Shown piece after piece: positions 24,769-34,204 of a stretch of DNA of 64,000 bases. The notes under the pieces are model-generated. The model made no database searches and was not told the origin of the DNA. It saw only the letters and a program-made list of their open reading frames with translations. Origin of the DNA: DATARH01 sp035648415. Its GTDB lineage: Bacteria > Pseudomonadota > Alphaproteobacteria > ATCC43930 > CGMCC-115725. Positions within the stretch are counted from its first letter, which is position 1, and each line of letters begins with the position of its first letter. The stretch covers positions 1 to 64,000 of the forward strand of contig DASRLO010000040.1 in NCBI GenBank assembly GCA_035648415.1. The letters run 5' to 3'. A program made the position numbers and the translations under genes.

Positions 24769-26772
24769 TCACCGCGCCCTCGTCGGACGGGGCAGCGGGG
24801 CGGGTTCGACCGAGGCTGCCGCGTCGCGCATGTATTCCGGCACCAGTCTTTGCAATAAATCGATGACGCGCGCCTCGTTCGCGGCGCGGGCCTGCTCCTC
24901 GAGCTCGTCGATCGAGCGGGCGAGCACCGCGTAGTCGGCGGTGCGCGGCGCGGCGAGGCGCAGCGCCGGGTTGGCGGTCGGCACCGCCGCCTCGGCGTCG
25001 TGGAACAGCTCCTCGTGGAGCTTCTCGCCGGGCCTGAGGCCGGTGAACTCGATCTTGATGTCCTCTTCGGGGACGAGCCCGGCGAGGCGGATCATCTGCC
25101 GCGCCAGATCGACGATCCGCACCGGCTCGCCCATGTCGAGCACAAAGATCTTGCCGCGCGCCGCCAGTTCGTTCGGCGGCTCGTTGCGGGCTTCGGTGGC
25201 GGAGGCTTCGAGCACCAGCTCGACCGCCTCGCGCACGGTCATGAAGAAGCGGGTAACCTCGGGGTCGGTGACGGTCAAGGGACCGCCGCCGGCGAGCTGG
25301 CGGGTGAACAGCGGCACCACCGAGCCGGTCGAGCCCAGCACGTTGCCGAACCGCACGGTGACGAAGCGGGTGCCGGCCGAGCGGGCGCCGGCCAAGCGGG
25401 CGCCCGATGGGGCGCGCCGCGCGCGCGCCACCTCGTCGAGGTCGAGCGCTTGGCAGAACGCCTCGGCGAGGCGCTTGGTCGCGCCCATCACGCTGGTCGG
25501 GTTGACCGCCTTGTCGGTGGAGATCTGCACCGCGAGGCGGGCGCCATGCGCGCGCGCCGCCTCGGCGACGTTGCGGCTGCCGATGACGTTGGTCAGCACC
25601 CCCTCGACCGGGTTCTGCTCGACCATCGGCACGTGCTTCAGCGCGGCGGCGTGGAAAACCACCTCCGGCCGCTCGGCGGCGAACACCTCGTCGAGCCGCA
25701 GGCGGTTGCGCACATCGCCGAGCAGCGGCCGCACCGCCAGGTCGGGGAACCGCTCGCGCAGCTCCACATCGATGCTGTAGAGCAGGAATTCGCCGTTGTC
25801 GAAGAGGATGAGCCGCTCCGGCGCCAGCGCCGCGAGCTGCCGCGCGAGTTCCGACCCGATCGTGCCGCCGGCGCCGGTAACGAGCACTCGGCGGCCGCGG
25901 ATCAGCCGCGCCATCGCCTCGCGGTCGAGCACCGCTTGCGGACGCCCCAGCAAATCCTCGATCGCGATCGGCTCGATCGTGTCCGCATCGGCGAGGCCCT
26001 GGCGCAGCTCGGTCGCGCGCGGCAGGCGGGCGAGCGGGATCGCCAGCGCATCTGCCCGCTCCAAGAGGCCGCGCAGCGCCGCGCCGTCGAGGCCCTGCGT
26101 CGTGACGATTAGTTTTTGCGGGCGCGTACCGCGGCGGTCGAGGCGGGCGACGACAGTCTCAAGCTCGTCGATCGTGCCGAGCACCGGGACGCCGTAAATC
26201 TCCCGCCCGACCCGCGAACGGGTATCCGACAAGACCCCGAGCACCCGATAGACCGCGCTGCGGTCGCGCACCGTCTCGCGGATAAAGGTGTCGGCGCCGT
26301 CGCGCGCGCTCACCAGCAACACCGGCACCGCCTGCAAACCGCCGGCGCGCTCCATCATGTGATCGAGGCCGCGATCCTTGAACAGCCGGTAGCCGAGGCG
26401 CGGGCCCCCGAGCAGCGCGATCAGCACCAGCCAATTGATCAGCAGCGTCGAGCGCGGCAGCGTCTCGAGCCGGGTGAAGATGAACATGACCGGGAGGAAA
26501 ACCAGCACGGTCAGGGTCGCGGCCTTGACGATGTTGAACAGATCGGGGAGCGAGGCATAGCGCCAGATGCCGCGATAGAGGCCGGTCAGCAGGAACGCCG
26601 CCGCCGCGATGCCGGTAAACGTCACGGCGTAGAAGATCGTAAAGCGCGGCTCGTAGCGCCAAAGCTCGTCGCCAAGCCGCAAAAAGGAGGCGATCCCGAA
26701 CGACAATGCCGCCATCGCGACATCGTGCAGGAAGGCCAGGAAGGAGCGGCGGGAGTTTGGTAACGGCGGCAC
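24769..26772 (-). CDS. Membrane-anchored nucleotide-sugar 4,6-dehydratase (WbpM/CapD/PglF-like)
   Basis: A 667-residue protein. Four membrane helices lie in the first 130 residues, a CoA-binding-like Rossmann domain follows (about 150-260), and then an extended SDR domain with GAGGTIGSELARQL (NAD binding) and the catalytic-loop segment STDKAVNPTSVMGATKR. The end region has RPGEKLHEELF. These are the marks of UDP-GlcNAc 4,6-dehydratases that start synthesis of modified sugars for capsule, O-antigen or protein glycosylation at the inner membrane. A 12-15 residue Ala/Arg/Ser-rich insertion (RRAPSGARLAGARSAG) interrupts the SDR domain. The start is a GTG without a clear ribosome site. Confidence 0.9.
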   Translation of the reverse strand: MPPLPNSRRSFLAFLHDVAMAALSFGIASFLRLGDELWRYEPRFTIFYAVTFTGIAAAAFLLTGLYRGIWRYASLPDLFNIVKAATLTVLVFLPVMFIFTRLETLPRSTLLINWLVLIALLGGPRLGYRLFKDRGLDHMMERAGGLQAVPVLLVSARDGADTFIRETVRDRSAVYRVLGVLSDTRSRVGREIYGVPVLGTIDELETVVARLDRRGTRPQKLIVTTQGLDGAALRGLLERADALAIPLARLPRATELRQGLADADTIEPIAIEDLLGRPQAVLDREAMARLIRGRRVLVTGAGGTIGSELARQLAALAPERLILFDNGEFLLYSIDVELRERFPDLAVRPLLGDVRNRLRLDEVFAAERPEVVFHAAALKHVPMVEQNPVEGVLTNVIGSRNVAEAARAHGARLAVQISTDKAVNPTSVMGATKRLAEAFCQALDLDEVARARRAPSGARLAGARSAGTRFVTVRFGNVLGSTGSVVPLFTRQLAGGGPLTVTDPEVTRFFMTVREAVELVLEASATEARNEPPNELAARGKIFVLDMGEPVRIVDLARQMIRLAGLVPEEDIKIEFTGLRPGEKLHEELFHDAEAAVPTANPALRLAAPRTADYAVLARSIDELEEQARAANEARVIDLLQRLVPEYMRDAAASVEPAPLPRPTRAR

Positions 26773-26856
26773 GCGCGGCGCGGGTTTGTCTCGGTGAGGG
26801 CCGCCATCCTATAGCAAAATTCGGGCAACTGCGGGAAACCTCGCGGCTGCCGCGAG

Positions 26857-29097
26857 TCATTTGCTCAGGGCGACGAAGACGCCGTCCCAGGATGGGCCCG
26901 GCGGGTGGGCTTGGTAAAATCCGATGCGCTCTTCATAAAGGTCGAACAGCGCCCCCAGGCGTGGACCGTACCGCCGGCATCGGCCGAGCGCGGCGCGCGC
27001 GCCGGCCCAGTCCTGGCGGCGGTAGCATCGCAACATCGCTTCCTGGCGCGCCTCGAGCGCCCGGAATTCCGCCGACTGCGCCAATTCGGCATCGCCGAGC
27101 AGGGCATAGATGCGCACCGCGTCCGCCTTGCCCTTGACCTCGATCAGATCGAGCTCGATCGCCGCCCAGGACGGCGCCGCCTTGCGGGTGGCCTCGCCGA
27201 TGATGACGTCGACATGATACGTCTTGGTCTGCCCTTCCAGGCGCGAGGCGAGATTGACCGCATCGCCCAGCGCGGTGTAGGCGAAGCGCCGCTCGGATCC
27301 CATGTTGCCGACGACGCATTCGCCGGTATTGATGCCGATCCCGATATGCAGCGGCGCTGAAATCCCGACCTCCGCGACCCCGTCGGCCGCGAACGACTCG
27401 TTGATGCCGCCGATCGCCGCATTCATCGCCAGCGCCGTGGCGCAGGCTTCGTCGGCATGGTTGGGGACATCGAGCGGGGCGTTCCAGAACGCCATGATGC
27501 AATCGCCCATGTATTTGTCGATGGTGCCGCGGCGGCTCATGATCAAATCGCTCATCGGGCTGAGGAACCCGTGGTTGATCAGGCGGCCGAGCCCGGCCGG
27601 GTTCTGCTTGAACTGCTCGGCGATCGAGGTGAAATCGCGGATATCGCTGAACAGCAGGGTGATCTCGCGCGCTTCGCCGCCGAGCCGCAGCCGGTCGGGA
27701 TGGGCGGCGAGCATCTTGACGAATTCGGGCGCGAGGTAGTGCTCGAAAGCCGCCATCACGTGGCGCCCTTCGCGATCGACCACCCAATAGCGGAACAGCA
27801 GGATCGCCGCCATCGCCGCGGTCAACGCGATCAGCGGCCAGACCAGAGGCAGCCAGATGCCCTGCAGGAACGCGATCTGCGCCGCACCGCACCAGGCCAC
27901 CAACGGGATCAGGGCGGCGACAAGCCCGGCGCGGGTGCGCAGCCGGGTGGCGGCGGCGCCGGCCAGCGCCGCGATCAGCAAGACCGCGGCGACCACGGCG
28001 AACGAGGACGCGGTGATGTCGGTGCGGATCCAGTCGCGGTGAAGGATCGTGTCGATGATGTTGGCCATCCGCTCGGTTCCGGGCAGCATGGTGCTGCCGA
28101 ACGGCGCGGCGTTGCTGTCGCTGTTGCCGATAAAGGAGGCGCCGATCAGCACGATGCGCCCGCGCAGCGCCTCGGTGGGGACCCGCCCCGCGACCAGATC
28201 GGCAAACGAGAAGGTCGGGAACGTGCCGCGCGGGCCGCGGTAGTTGATCAACAGCCGCATCGCGCGATCGGTCGGGATTTCCAGTGCGCCGATGCGCACG
28301 TAGCTGCCGAGCGCCACCGCAACCTTTGGCCACGGCACGTCGAGGTAGGTGGCCGCCGCGCGTACCGGCAGCGAGGCGATGAAATCCGCCCCCAAGGGCA
28401 GCGCCAAATAGTCGTAACGCGGCCTGCCGTCGCTGTCGTAGGCGATGTCGACATGCCCGAGCCCGGCTGCCGCCTTGGCCAATCCGGGGATCGGCAGCAC
28501 CGCCGCCACCGGGCGCAGCGGGAACACCGGAGGTTGCGGGCTCCGGTCGAACTGGACGTAGCCCGCGCTGTCGGCATAGGCCGGCAACGCCGCCTCGCGC
28601 GGCCCGGTGAAGGTCAACGCCAGCGGGAACAGCACATTTCCGGCGGCGCCGATCGCCCTGGCGAACTCGGTGTCGGGAGAGCGCGAACCGAGGCGATCGA
28701 GGGCGGCTTGCAGCGCCTTCCGCTCTTCGGGCGACAGCGTGTCGCTCTCGCCGCTGGCGGCGGCGCGCAGCGTGGCCGAAACCGTCTCCTCGGGCTCGCT
28801 GAACAAGATGTCGAAGGCGATTACCTTTTCACCGGCGCTGGCGATCCGATCGACCGCCTGGGCGAAGATCGCGCGGCTGAAGGGCCACCGGCCGAGCGCC
28901 GCGAGGCTCGCATCGTCGATCACGACCAGCGCGGTTTCCGGCCCAGCCGGCACCGGGCCGCGCAGCCGGAAGCGCAGATCGAGCGAGGCGGTCTCGAGTC
29001 CGCGCAGTTCGCTCGACCCGTAGAAATGCGCGAAAGTCATTATGAGGCCGGCCGCGATCAGCCCGACCGCCGCCTCGCGCAGACGCAGCCAGCTCAA
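26857..29097 (-). CDS. CHASE2-domain adenylate cyclase (class III)
   Basis: A 746-residue sensor enzyme. One membrane helix (residues 8-25) precedes an extracytoplasmic CHASE2 domain (about 30-340). Three membrane helices follow (about 363-438), then a class III cyclase domain (475-640). Metal-binding aspartates are D485 (LLFSDIRDFT) and D532 (YMGDCIMAFW). The purine-selecting pair is K528/T608, typical of bacterial adenylyl cyclases, and the transition-state residues are N615 and R619. It should make cAMP in response to a periplasmic or membrane signal. The next gene downstream, read in the opposite sense beyond FecR, is a cyclic-nucleotide-gated channel. Confidence 0.9.
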   Translation of the reverse strand: MSWLRLREAAVGLIAAGLIMTFAHFYGSSELRGLETASLDLRFRLRGPVPAGPETALVVIDDASLAALGRWPFSRAIFAQAVDRIASAGEKVIAFDILFSEPEETVSATLRAAASGESDTLSPEERKALQAALDRLGSRSPDTEFARAIGAAGNVLFPLALTFTGPREAALPAYADSAGYVQFDRSPQPPVFPLRPVAAVLPIPGLAKAAAGLGHVDIAYDSDGRPRYDYLALPLGADFIASLPVRAAATYLDVPWPKVAVALGSYVRIGALEIPTDRAMRLLINYRGPRGTFPTFSFADLVAGRVPTEALRGRIVLIGASFIGNSDSNAAPFGSTMLPGTERMANIIDTILHRDWIRTDITASSFAVVAAVLLIAALAGAAATRLRTRAGLVAALIPLVAWCGAAQIAFLQGIWLPLVWPLIALTAAMAAILLFRYWVVDREGRHVMAAFEHYLAPEFVKMLAAHPDRLRLGGEAREITLLFSDIRDFTSIAEQFKQNPAGLGRLINHGFLSPMSDLIMSRRGTIDKYMGDCIMAFWNAPLDVPNHADEACATALAMNAAIGGINESFAADGVAEVGISAPLHIGIGINTGECVVGNMGSERRFAYTALGDAVNLASRLEGQTKTYHVDVIIGEATRKAAPSWAAIELDLIEVKGKADAVRIYALLGDAELAQSAEFRALEARQEAMLRCYRRQDWAGARAALGRCRRYGPRLGALFDLYEERIGFYQAHPPGPSWDGVFVALSK

Positions 29098-29181
29098 TGT
29101 TCCAGCCTACAACGCATCCCGGCCCCTACCGGATGAGGACAGCCGGCGACCCCAAAACCGCTAGGGTGCGAGTATGCCGGT

Positions 29182-29964
29182 TCAGGGGTTGCCGCAGCTC
29201 CCGCGCGCGTACGGCACGAAGCTGTATGGAACGGCCGCGCAGCTTGCCTTGCACGCTTCGCTTGTCAGCAGGCAGCTTCCCAGCGCGATCGATTTCTGAT
29301 CGAGGCATTGGCATAGCCCGTCGTAAAATGCGGTGCGCTCGACGAGGGCTTGCAGCTCGTCCTGGGTGATCGGCCGGACCGGGGTCGGCTTTTTATGCGC
29401 GTCGACCGATGAAGCCGACATTGGCGGGATTGTCACGGCGTTGGCGCCGGCCGGGTCGGCGAGGCTGACATTGCCGGTAACGACATAGACTTTGGTCGTC
29501 TGCCCTTCGGCGTCGACGTACCATTCGGTGCCGCGCACCGCGGCGACGCCGGTCGCGGTCTTGATCTCGAAGTTCGGCGTCTCGCCGCCGCTGCTGACCA
29601 CGCTACGGACCAGGCCCTTGGACAACGACAGCTCGGCCGCCTGCCGCGAGCCCGAGGCATCGACATCGTATTTGTCGATGGTGAGCCGGGTTCCCGCCGC
29701 GATGGTGACGATTGAACCGTCATTCATGCGCAGCCGGACCTTGGTGTCTTCGGGCGCGTCGATCGTGTCACCCGTCTCGACCGAATCGCCGACCGCGGCC
29801 GCGCGTTTCTGAGACCCGGTTTCGATGACCGGCGATCCGCTGAGGGCCAATACTTCGCCGGAAGCGGCGCTGGCGGTCGATGCCCATAGCGCGCCTAGCA
29901 GCACGAGCGCCGCCGCGGTGACCCGGGTTGTGTAGCTGTTCGAAATCGGGGTAACTCCTCTCAT
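29182..29964 (-). CDS. FecR-domain exported protein
   Basis: A 260-residue protein with an N-terminal signal peptide ending ASTASA (cleavage near residue 33). A FecR domain lies at about 60-165 (GDSVETGDTIDAPEDTKVRL, then GVAAVRGTEWYV). The C-terminal tail carries six cysteines in 42 residues (LCQCL, GSC, EAC, KASC, GSCGNP), which may form disulfides in the periplasm. FecR-domain proteins are often encoded beside CHASE2 cyclases, and here it precedes one on the same strand by 84 bases. It could be the periplasmic partner of the CHASE2 sensor. It is not a classic anti-sigma FecR, since there is no N-terminal sigma-binding part. Confidence 0.8.
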   Translation of the reverse strand: MRGVTPISNSYTTRVTAAALVLLGALWASTASAASGEVLALSGSPVIETGSQKRAAAVGDSVETGDTIDAPEDTKVRLRMNDGSIVTIAAGTRLTIDKYDVDASGSRQAAELSLSKGLVRSVVSSGGETPNFEIKTATGVAAVRGTEWYVDAEGQTTKVYVVTGNVSLADPAGANAVTIPPMSASSVDAHKKPTPVRPITQDELQALVERTAFYDGLCQCLDQKSIALGSCLLTSEACKASCAAVPYSFVPYARGSCGNP

Positions 29965-30114
29965 CACGCACGATGCTATGTGCGCCCCGCCGACATCGCA
30001 AGAGATTGGCCGTTTGCGGCTGCGCGCGGGCGTCCATGGCAGACCGCCAGCGTGCGCCGCGGGCGGGAACGAACGCTCTGTCGGCGAGCGGGTTGCGGCG
30101 ATTACAATGCGCTG

Positions 30115-31296
30115 ATGGATCGTCAGCGACTCTATCGCCTGCTCCAGCCCGGCGCCCCGGACATGGTGGCTTGGCTGTGGCGCTCGCTGCACCATGCGAT
30201 GGTCGCCGCCGGCATCGCGGTCATGCTGGCGCTTACCGTGGAGGACTGGCGTGCCGCCTATGGCGCGCCGTTGACCGATGTCTTCGACGTCATCGCCGGG
30301 TTCTTCGTGTTCGATTACGTGCTGCGGTTGATCGCCGCCCCGGGAGCGCCGGGCGCCGAGCATCGCGGCGTGTGGCGCGCACGGCTTTCCTGGGCCGCCT
30401 CGTTCGGCGGGGTCTACGACCTGCTCGCCGCGCTGCCCGGCTTCATCGCGCTTCCCGACAGTCGCGACGCGACGCTGATCGGCTTTATCTGGGTTTTCAA
30501 ATACGTCCGCTATTCGCCCGGCCTGTCCATGCTGGAGCGGGTGATCACCCATGCCCGCCAGGCGCTGCTCTCGGTCCTGCTGGGTCTCGTCATCGTGCTG
30601 CTCACCGCCGCGAGCCTGGCCTATCTGCTGGAGCGGGGCAGCGATCCTGCGTTCTCTTCGATCCCGGCGGCGCTGTGGTGGGCGATCGTCACCCTGACCA
30701 CGACCGGTTATGGCGACGTCATTCCGCAAACCATCGCCGGCAGGATGCTTGCCGGCCTCGTCATGGTCTGCGGCATCATGGTGTTCGCGCTGCTCGCCGG
30801 CATCCTCGCCACCGGCTATGCCGAGGAGATGCGCCGCCGCGAATTCCTGCGCACCTGGGAGCTCGTCGCCAAGGTGCCGTTCTTTCACAATCTCGGCGCG
30901 ACGCTGATCGCCGAGGTGGCCCGGCTGCTGCGCGCCCGCGACTATCCCGCCAACGCGGTCATCGTGCGGCGCGGAGAACCCGGCGACTGCATGTTTTTTG
31001 TCGCCGACGGCGAGGTCGAGATCGAATTGACGCCGCAGCCGCTGCGGCTCGGCGCCGGTTCGTTTTTCGGCGAGCTCGCGCTGCTGACCGGCGAGCCGCG
31101 CAACGCGACCGTATCCGCCCCGCGGTCTTGCACCCTGCTGACCCTCGACATCGTCGATTTCTTCGAGCTGCTCGGCCGCCAGCCCGAGCTTGCCCGCGTC
31201 ATTCATCAGGAGGCGAGCCGGCGGCTGGGCCCCGGCGCGCCGGTGCACGCGGCGCTGCGGGCGATGATCGCTCGCGACACGGAGCCCGCCGCGTGA
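30115..31296 (+). CDS. Cyclic-nucleotide-gated potassium channel (MloK1-like)
   Basis: A 393-residue six-helix channel with a C-terminal cyclic-nucleotide-binding domain. The selectivity filter is TTTGYGD at 195-201, between the pore helix and S6. The S4 region (FKYVRYSPGLSMLERVI) has few positive charges, so voltage gating is unlikely. The CNBD spans about 255-365, with the phosphate-binding cassette GSFFGELALL (315-324) and the key Arg R329 in GEPRNAT. The layout is that of Mesorhizobium MloK1, opened by cAMP. It is divergent from the fecR/cyclase pair, 150 bases away. The ATG at 30115 was chosen because the upstream extension has no channel-like sequence. Confidence 0.9.
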   Translation: MDRQRLYRLLQPGAPDMVAWLWRSLHHAMVAAGIAVMLALTVEDWRAAYGAPLTDVFDVIAGFFVFDYVLRLIAAPGAPGAEHRGVWRARLSWAASFGGVYDLLAALPGFIALPDSRDATLIGFIWVFKYVRYSPGLSMLERVITHARQALLSVLLGLVIVLLTAASLAYLLERGSDPAFSSIPAALWWAIVTLTTTGYGDVIPQTIAGRMLAGLVMVCGIMVFALLAGILATGYAEEMRRREFLRTWELVAKVPFFHNLGATLIAEVARLLRARDYPANAVIVRRGEPGDCMFFVADGEVEIELTPQPLRLGAGSFFGELALLTGEPRNATVSAPRSCTLLTLDIVDFFELLGRQPELARVIHQEASRRLGPGAPVHAALRAMIARDTEPAA

Positions 31297-31350
31297 CCCG
31301 GCGGCGCATTTGATCTAAAACCCCGCGCTGACGATTTCGGGAGGACGCGG

Positions 31351-32328
31351 ATGCCGACAAAACCCCAAATCATCGCCCTCGAAGAGCATTATCTCGACCC
31401 CGAGCTGGCGACCCATTTCAAAGGCCTAGACGCGGTGCCGCCGCAGGGCGCGGCCAACATGCCGAAAGTCCCCGAGCGGCTGTACGACCTCGGCGAACTG
31501 CGTCTCAAGGAGATGGACGAGGCCGGCATCGACTTTCAGGTCCTCTCGCACGCCGCGCCCTCGCTGCAAAAGGTCGACGCCGAGACCGGCGTCAGGCTCG
31601 CCCGCGGCGTCAACGACCGGCTGCACCGGACCGTGCAGGCGCACCCCGACCGCTTCGCCGCGTTCGCGGCGCTGCCGACCGCCGATCCCAAGGGCGCCGC
31701 CGACGAATTGGAGCGCACCGTCACCAAGCTCGGCTTCAAGGGCGCGATGATCCACGGCCTCACCAACGGCCTCTTCATCGACGACCCGCGCTTCTGGCCG
31801 GTGTTCGAGCGCGCCGCCGCGCTCGACGTGCCGCTCTACATGCACCCCTCGATCCCCGACCCGCGGGTGATCGAGGTCTACTACAAGGATTACGTCGAAA
31901 AATTCCCGACCATCCTGCGCGCCGCCTGGGGTTTCACGGTCGAGACCGCGACCCAGGGCGTTCGCCTGGTGCTGAGCGGCGTCTTCGAGAAATATCCGGG
32001 CTTGAAGATCGTCCTCGGCCATCTCGGCGAGGGGTTGCCGCTCTATCTGTGGCGGATCAACATGGGCTTTGCCCGCGACGGCCGCGGCCCCAGCTGGTTC
32101 CGCGACGCCTTCACCGAGCATTTCTGGGTGACGACCAGCGGCTTCTTCTCCGACCCGGCGCTGCTCCATTGCATCCAGGAGATCGGCATCGACCGCGTGC
32201 TGTTCTCGGTCGACTACCCGTTCGTCGACAACCCGCCGGGCGCCAGCTGGGGCGAGCGGCTGCCGGTCTCGGCGGCGGACAAGGCGAAAATCCTCAACGG
32301 CAACGCCAAGCGGTTGTTGAAACTGTAA
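31351..32328 (+). CDS. Amidohydrolase family 2 protein (gamma-resorcylate decarboxylase-like)
   Basis: A 325-residue TIM-barrel protein. The opening PQIIALEEHYLDPEL carries the E-x-H motif that replaces H-x-H in the gamma-resorcylate/2,3-dihydroxybenzoate decarboxylase group. Further ligand regions are MHPSIPDPR, IVLGHLGEGLP and the aspartate in SVDYPF. It probably carries out a non-oxidative decarboxylation of an aromatic acid in the cytoplasm; the exact substrate is unknown. It follows the channel gene by 54 bases but a functional link is not evident. Confidence 0.8.
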   Translation: MPTKPQIIALEEHYLDPELATHFKGLDAVPPQGAANMPKVPERLYDLGELRLKEMDEAGIDFQVLSHAAPSLQKVDAETGVRLARGVNDRLHRTVQAHPDRFAAFAALPTADPKGAADELERTVTKLGFKGAMIHGLTNGLFIDDPRFWPVFERAAALDVPLYMHPSIPDPRVIEVYYKDYVEKFPTILRAAWGFTVETATQGVRLVLSGVFEKYPGLKIVLGHLGEGLPLYLWRINMGFARDGRGPSWFRDAFTEHFWVTTSGFFSDPALLHCIQEIGIDRVLFSVDYPFVDNPPGASWGERLPVSAADKAKILNGNAKRLLKL

Positions 32329-32478
32329 GGCCTCCCTGAGGGTGCGAGGATCGCAAAGCGCACCCTGGCAGGCTTGACCCGGGCTATACGCCGCGCCTTC
32401 CGCGGCATTGCCGGGTGGCGCGTTGGAAATTGCCGCGACATAGTTGTCTCATCGCATCAGCGAGCCTGGAGGGCAAAA

Positions 32479-34080
32479 ATGGCCGAGGCCCAATCGATAA
32501 ACGTCGCGATCTTGCGCGATCGGCTCGCCGACGGCGGCGAGATCGCCGTTCTCGACGTGCGCGAGGAGGGCCAGCATTGCGACGGCCACCCGCTGCTTGC
32601 GGTGAACCTGCCCTACAGCCGGCTCGAGCTGGAAATGCTGCGGCTGGTGCCGCGCAAATCGGTCCACATCGTGCTGGTCGACGATAATGACGGGGTCGCC
32701 TTGCGCGCGGCCAGGCGTCTCGCGCATCTCGGCTACGGCGATGTCCACATCCTCGACGGCGGCGTCGCCGCATGGTCGGCGGCCGGCCATCCGCTGTTTC
32801 CCAGCAGCAACGTGCCGAGCAAGGGGTTCGCCGAGATCGTCGAGATCGACAGCCACACGCCGCACGTCACCGCCGCCGAGCTCGCCGAGATGCAGCGCGC
32901 CGGCAAAAACCTCAAAATCCTCGACAGCCGCACGGTCGACGAGTTCAACCGCTTCCACGTCCCCGGCGCGCAGACCTGCCCCGGCGCCGAGCTGGTCTAC
33001 CGTTTCGCCGATTTGGTGCCCGACCCCGACACGCTGGTCGTCGTCTCCTGCGCCGGCCGCACGCGCAGCATCATCGGCGCGCAGTCGCTGATCAACGCCG
33101 GGGTCCCGAACAAAATCGTCTCGCTGCAAGGCGGGACCCAGGGCTGGCGGCTCGCCGGCCTCGAATTGGAGCGCGACACCCAGGCGGCCGTGGCGCCGGT
33201 CAGCGCCGCCGCGATCGCCGCCGCCGCGCCGCGCGCCGCCGCGGTCGCCACGAAGTTTGGCGTGAAGCATATCGACCGCGCGACGTTCGCTGCGTGGCAG
33301 CGCGAGGCGGCGAGCCGGACGACCTATCTGCTCGACGTCCGCACCCCCGAGGAATTCGCCGCCGGCCGTCTGACCGGCTCGGTCTCGGCGCCGGGCGGCC
33401 AGCTGGTGCAGGCGATCGACCGCTGGGTCGGCACCCGCGGCGCGCGGCTGGTGCTGGCGGACGACCATGGCGCCCGCGCGGTGATGAGCGCGCATTGGCT
33501 GCAGCAGATGGGCTGGGACGTCGCGGTGCTCGACCATGCCTTCGACGGCGCCGCCTTGGAGCAGGGGACGGGCGAGCCGATGCCGCCGGCCCTGCCGGCG
33601 GTGGCGATCGTCACCGCCGGCGAGGCGGCGGCGCTGTTGAGCGACGGCGCAGCGGCCATCGTCCTCGGCTCCAGCGCGGCGTTCCGGGCCGGGCATCCAC
33701 CCGGCGCGGCATGGACGATTCGCCCCCGCCTCGATCGCTTGCCGGGCCGGCTCCTCGGCGCCCGGCGCATCGTCGTCTTCGCCGACGACCTCGATGTCGC
33801 CAAGCTCGCCGTCGCCGATCTCGCCGAGCTGAGCGCGGCCCAGCTTGCCCTCGTCGCCGGCGGCGTCGCGGCCTGGCGCGACGCCGGGCTGTCGGTCGCC
33901 GCGACGCCCGACAGCCCGCCCGATGCCGAGCGCATCGACTTCATCTTCTGGAACCACAACCGGCACGACGGCACCGACGGCGCCGAGCGGGCGATGCGCG
34001 CCTACCTGCAATGGGAGCTCGACCTGCCCGCCGAGATCGAGAAGGACGGGCTCAGCGGCTTCCGGCTCGGCGCGGCATGA
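32479..34080 (+). CDS. Four-domain rhodanese-like sulfurtransferase
   Basis: A 533-residue protein made of four rhodanese-like repeats: about residues 5-110, 125-235, 260-360 and 375-470. Only the second has a catalytic-loop cysteine (C191 in VVVSCAGRTRS). The equivalent loops of the others read VLVDDNDG, LVLADDHGA and VVFADDLD, with Asp in place of Cys. The C-terminal piece (FIFWNHNRHDGTDGAERAM) is outside the repeats. It may move sulfane sulfur from thiosulfate or cysteine-derived donors, with the inactive domains structural. The ATG at 32479 follows GGAGGG. No signal peptide is present. Confidence 0.8.
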   Translation: MAEAQSINVAILRDRLADGGEIAVLDVREEGQHCDGHPLLAVNLPYSRLELEMLRLVPRKSVHIVLVDDNDGVALRAARRLAHLGYGDVHILDGGVAAWSAAGHPLFPSSNVPSKGFAEIVEIDSHTPHVTAAELAEMQRAGKNLKILDSRTVDEFNRFHVPGAQTCPGAELVYRFADLVPDPDTLVVVSCAGRTRSIIGAQSLINAGVPNKIVSLQGGTQGWRLAGLELERDTQAAVAPVSAAAIAAAAPRAAAVATKFGVKHIDRATFAAWQREAASRTTYLLDVRTPEEFAAGRLTGSVSAPGGQLVQAIDRWVGTRGARLVLADDHGARAVMSAHWLQQMGWDVAVLDHAFDGAALEQGTGEPMPPALPAVAIVTAGEAAALLSDGAAAIVLGSSAAFRAGHPPGAAWTIRPRLDRLPGRLLGARRIVVFADDLDVAKLAVADLAELSAAQLALVAGGVAAWRDAGLSVAATPDSPPDAERIDFIFWNHNRHDGTDGAERAMRAYLQWELDLPAEIEKDGLSGFRLGAA

Positions 34081-34204
34081 CCAGTCCGTCCCGCCCGGCT
34101 CCGATGCTTTACGGATGAGTGTCGCCGGCTTCCGGTTTTCGCTATTAATCCCGACTAGATCTCCGCCGGGCAATAGGCATCCGGCGACAAGCGATGGAGC
34201 GCCC

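Larger units (their letters stand above)
24268..24933. repeat. Segmental duplication, copy B
   Basis: The intact partner of 23474-24142: toxin, antitoxin, spacer and the true 3' end of the capD-like gene, in the same order and orientation. Start-to-start distance of the copies is about 794 bases. Confidence 0.75.
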
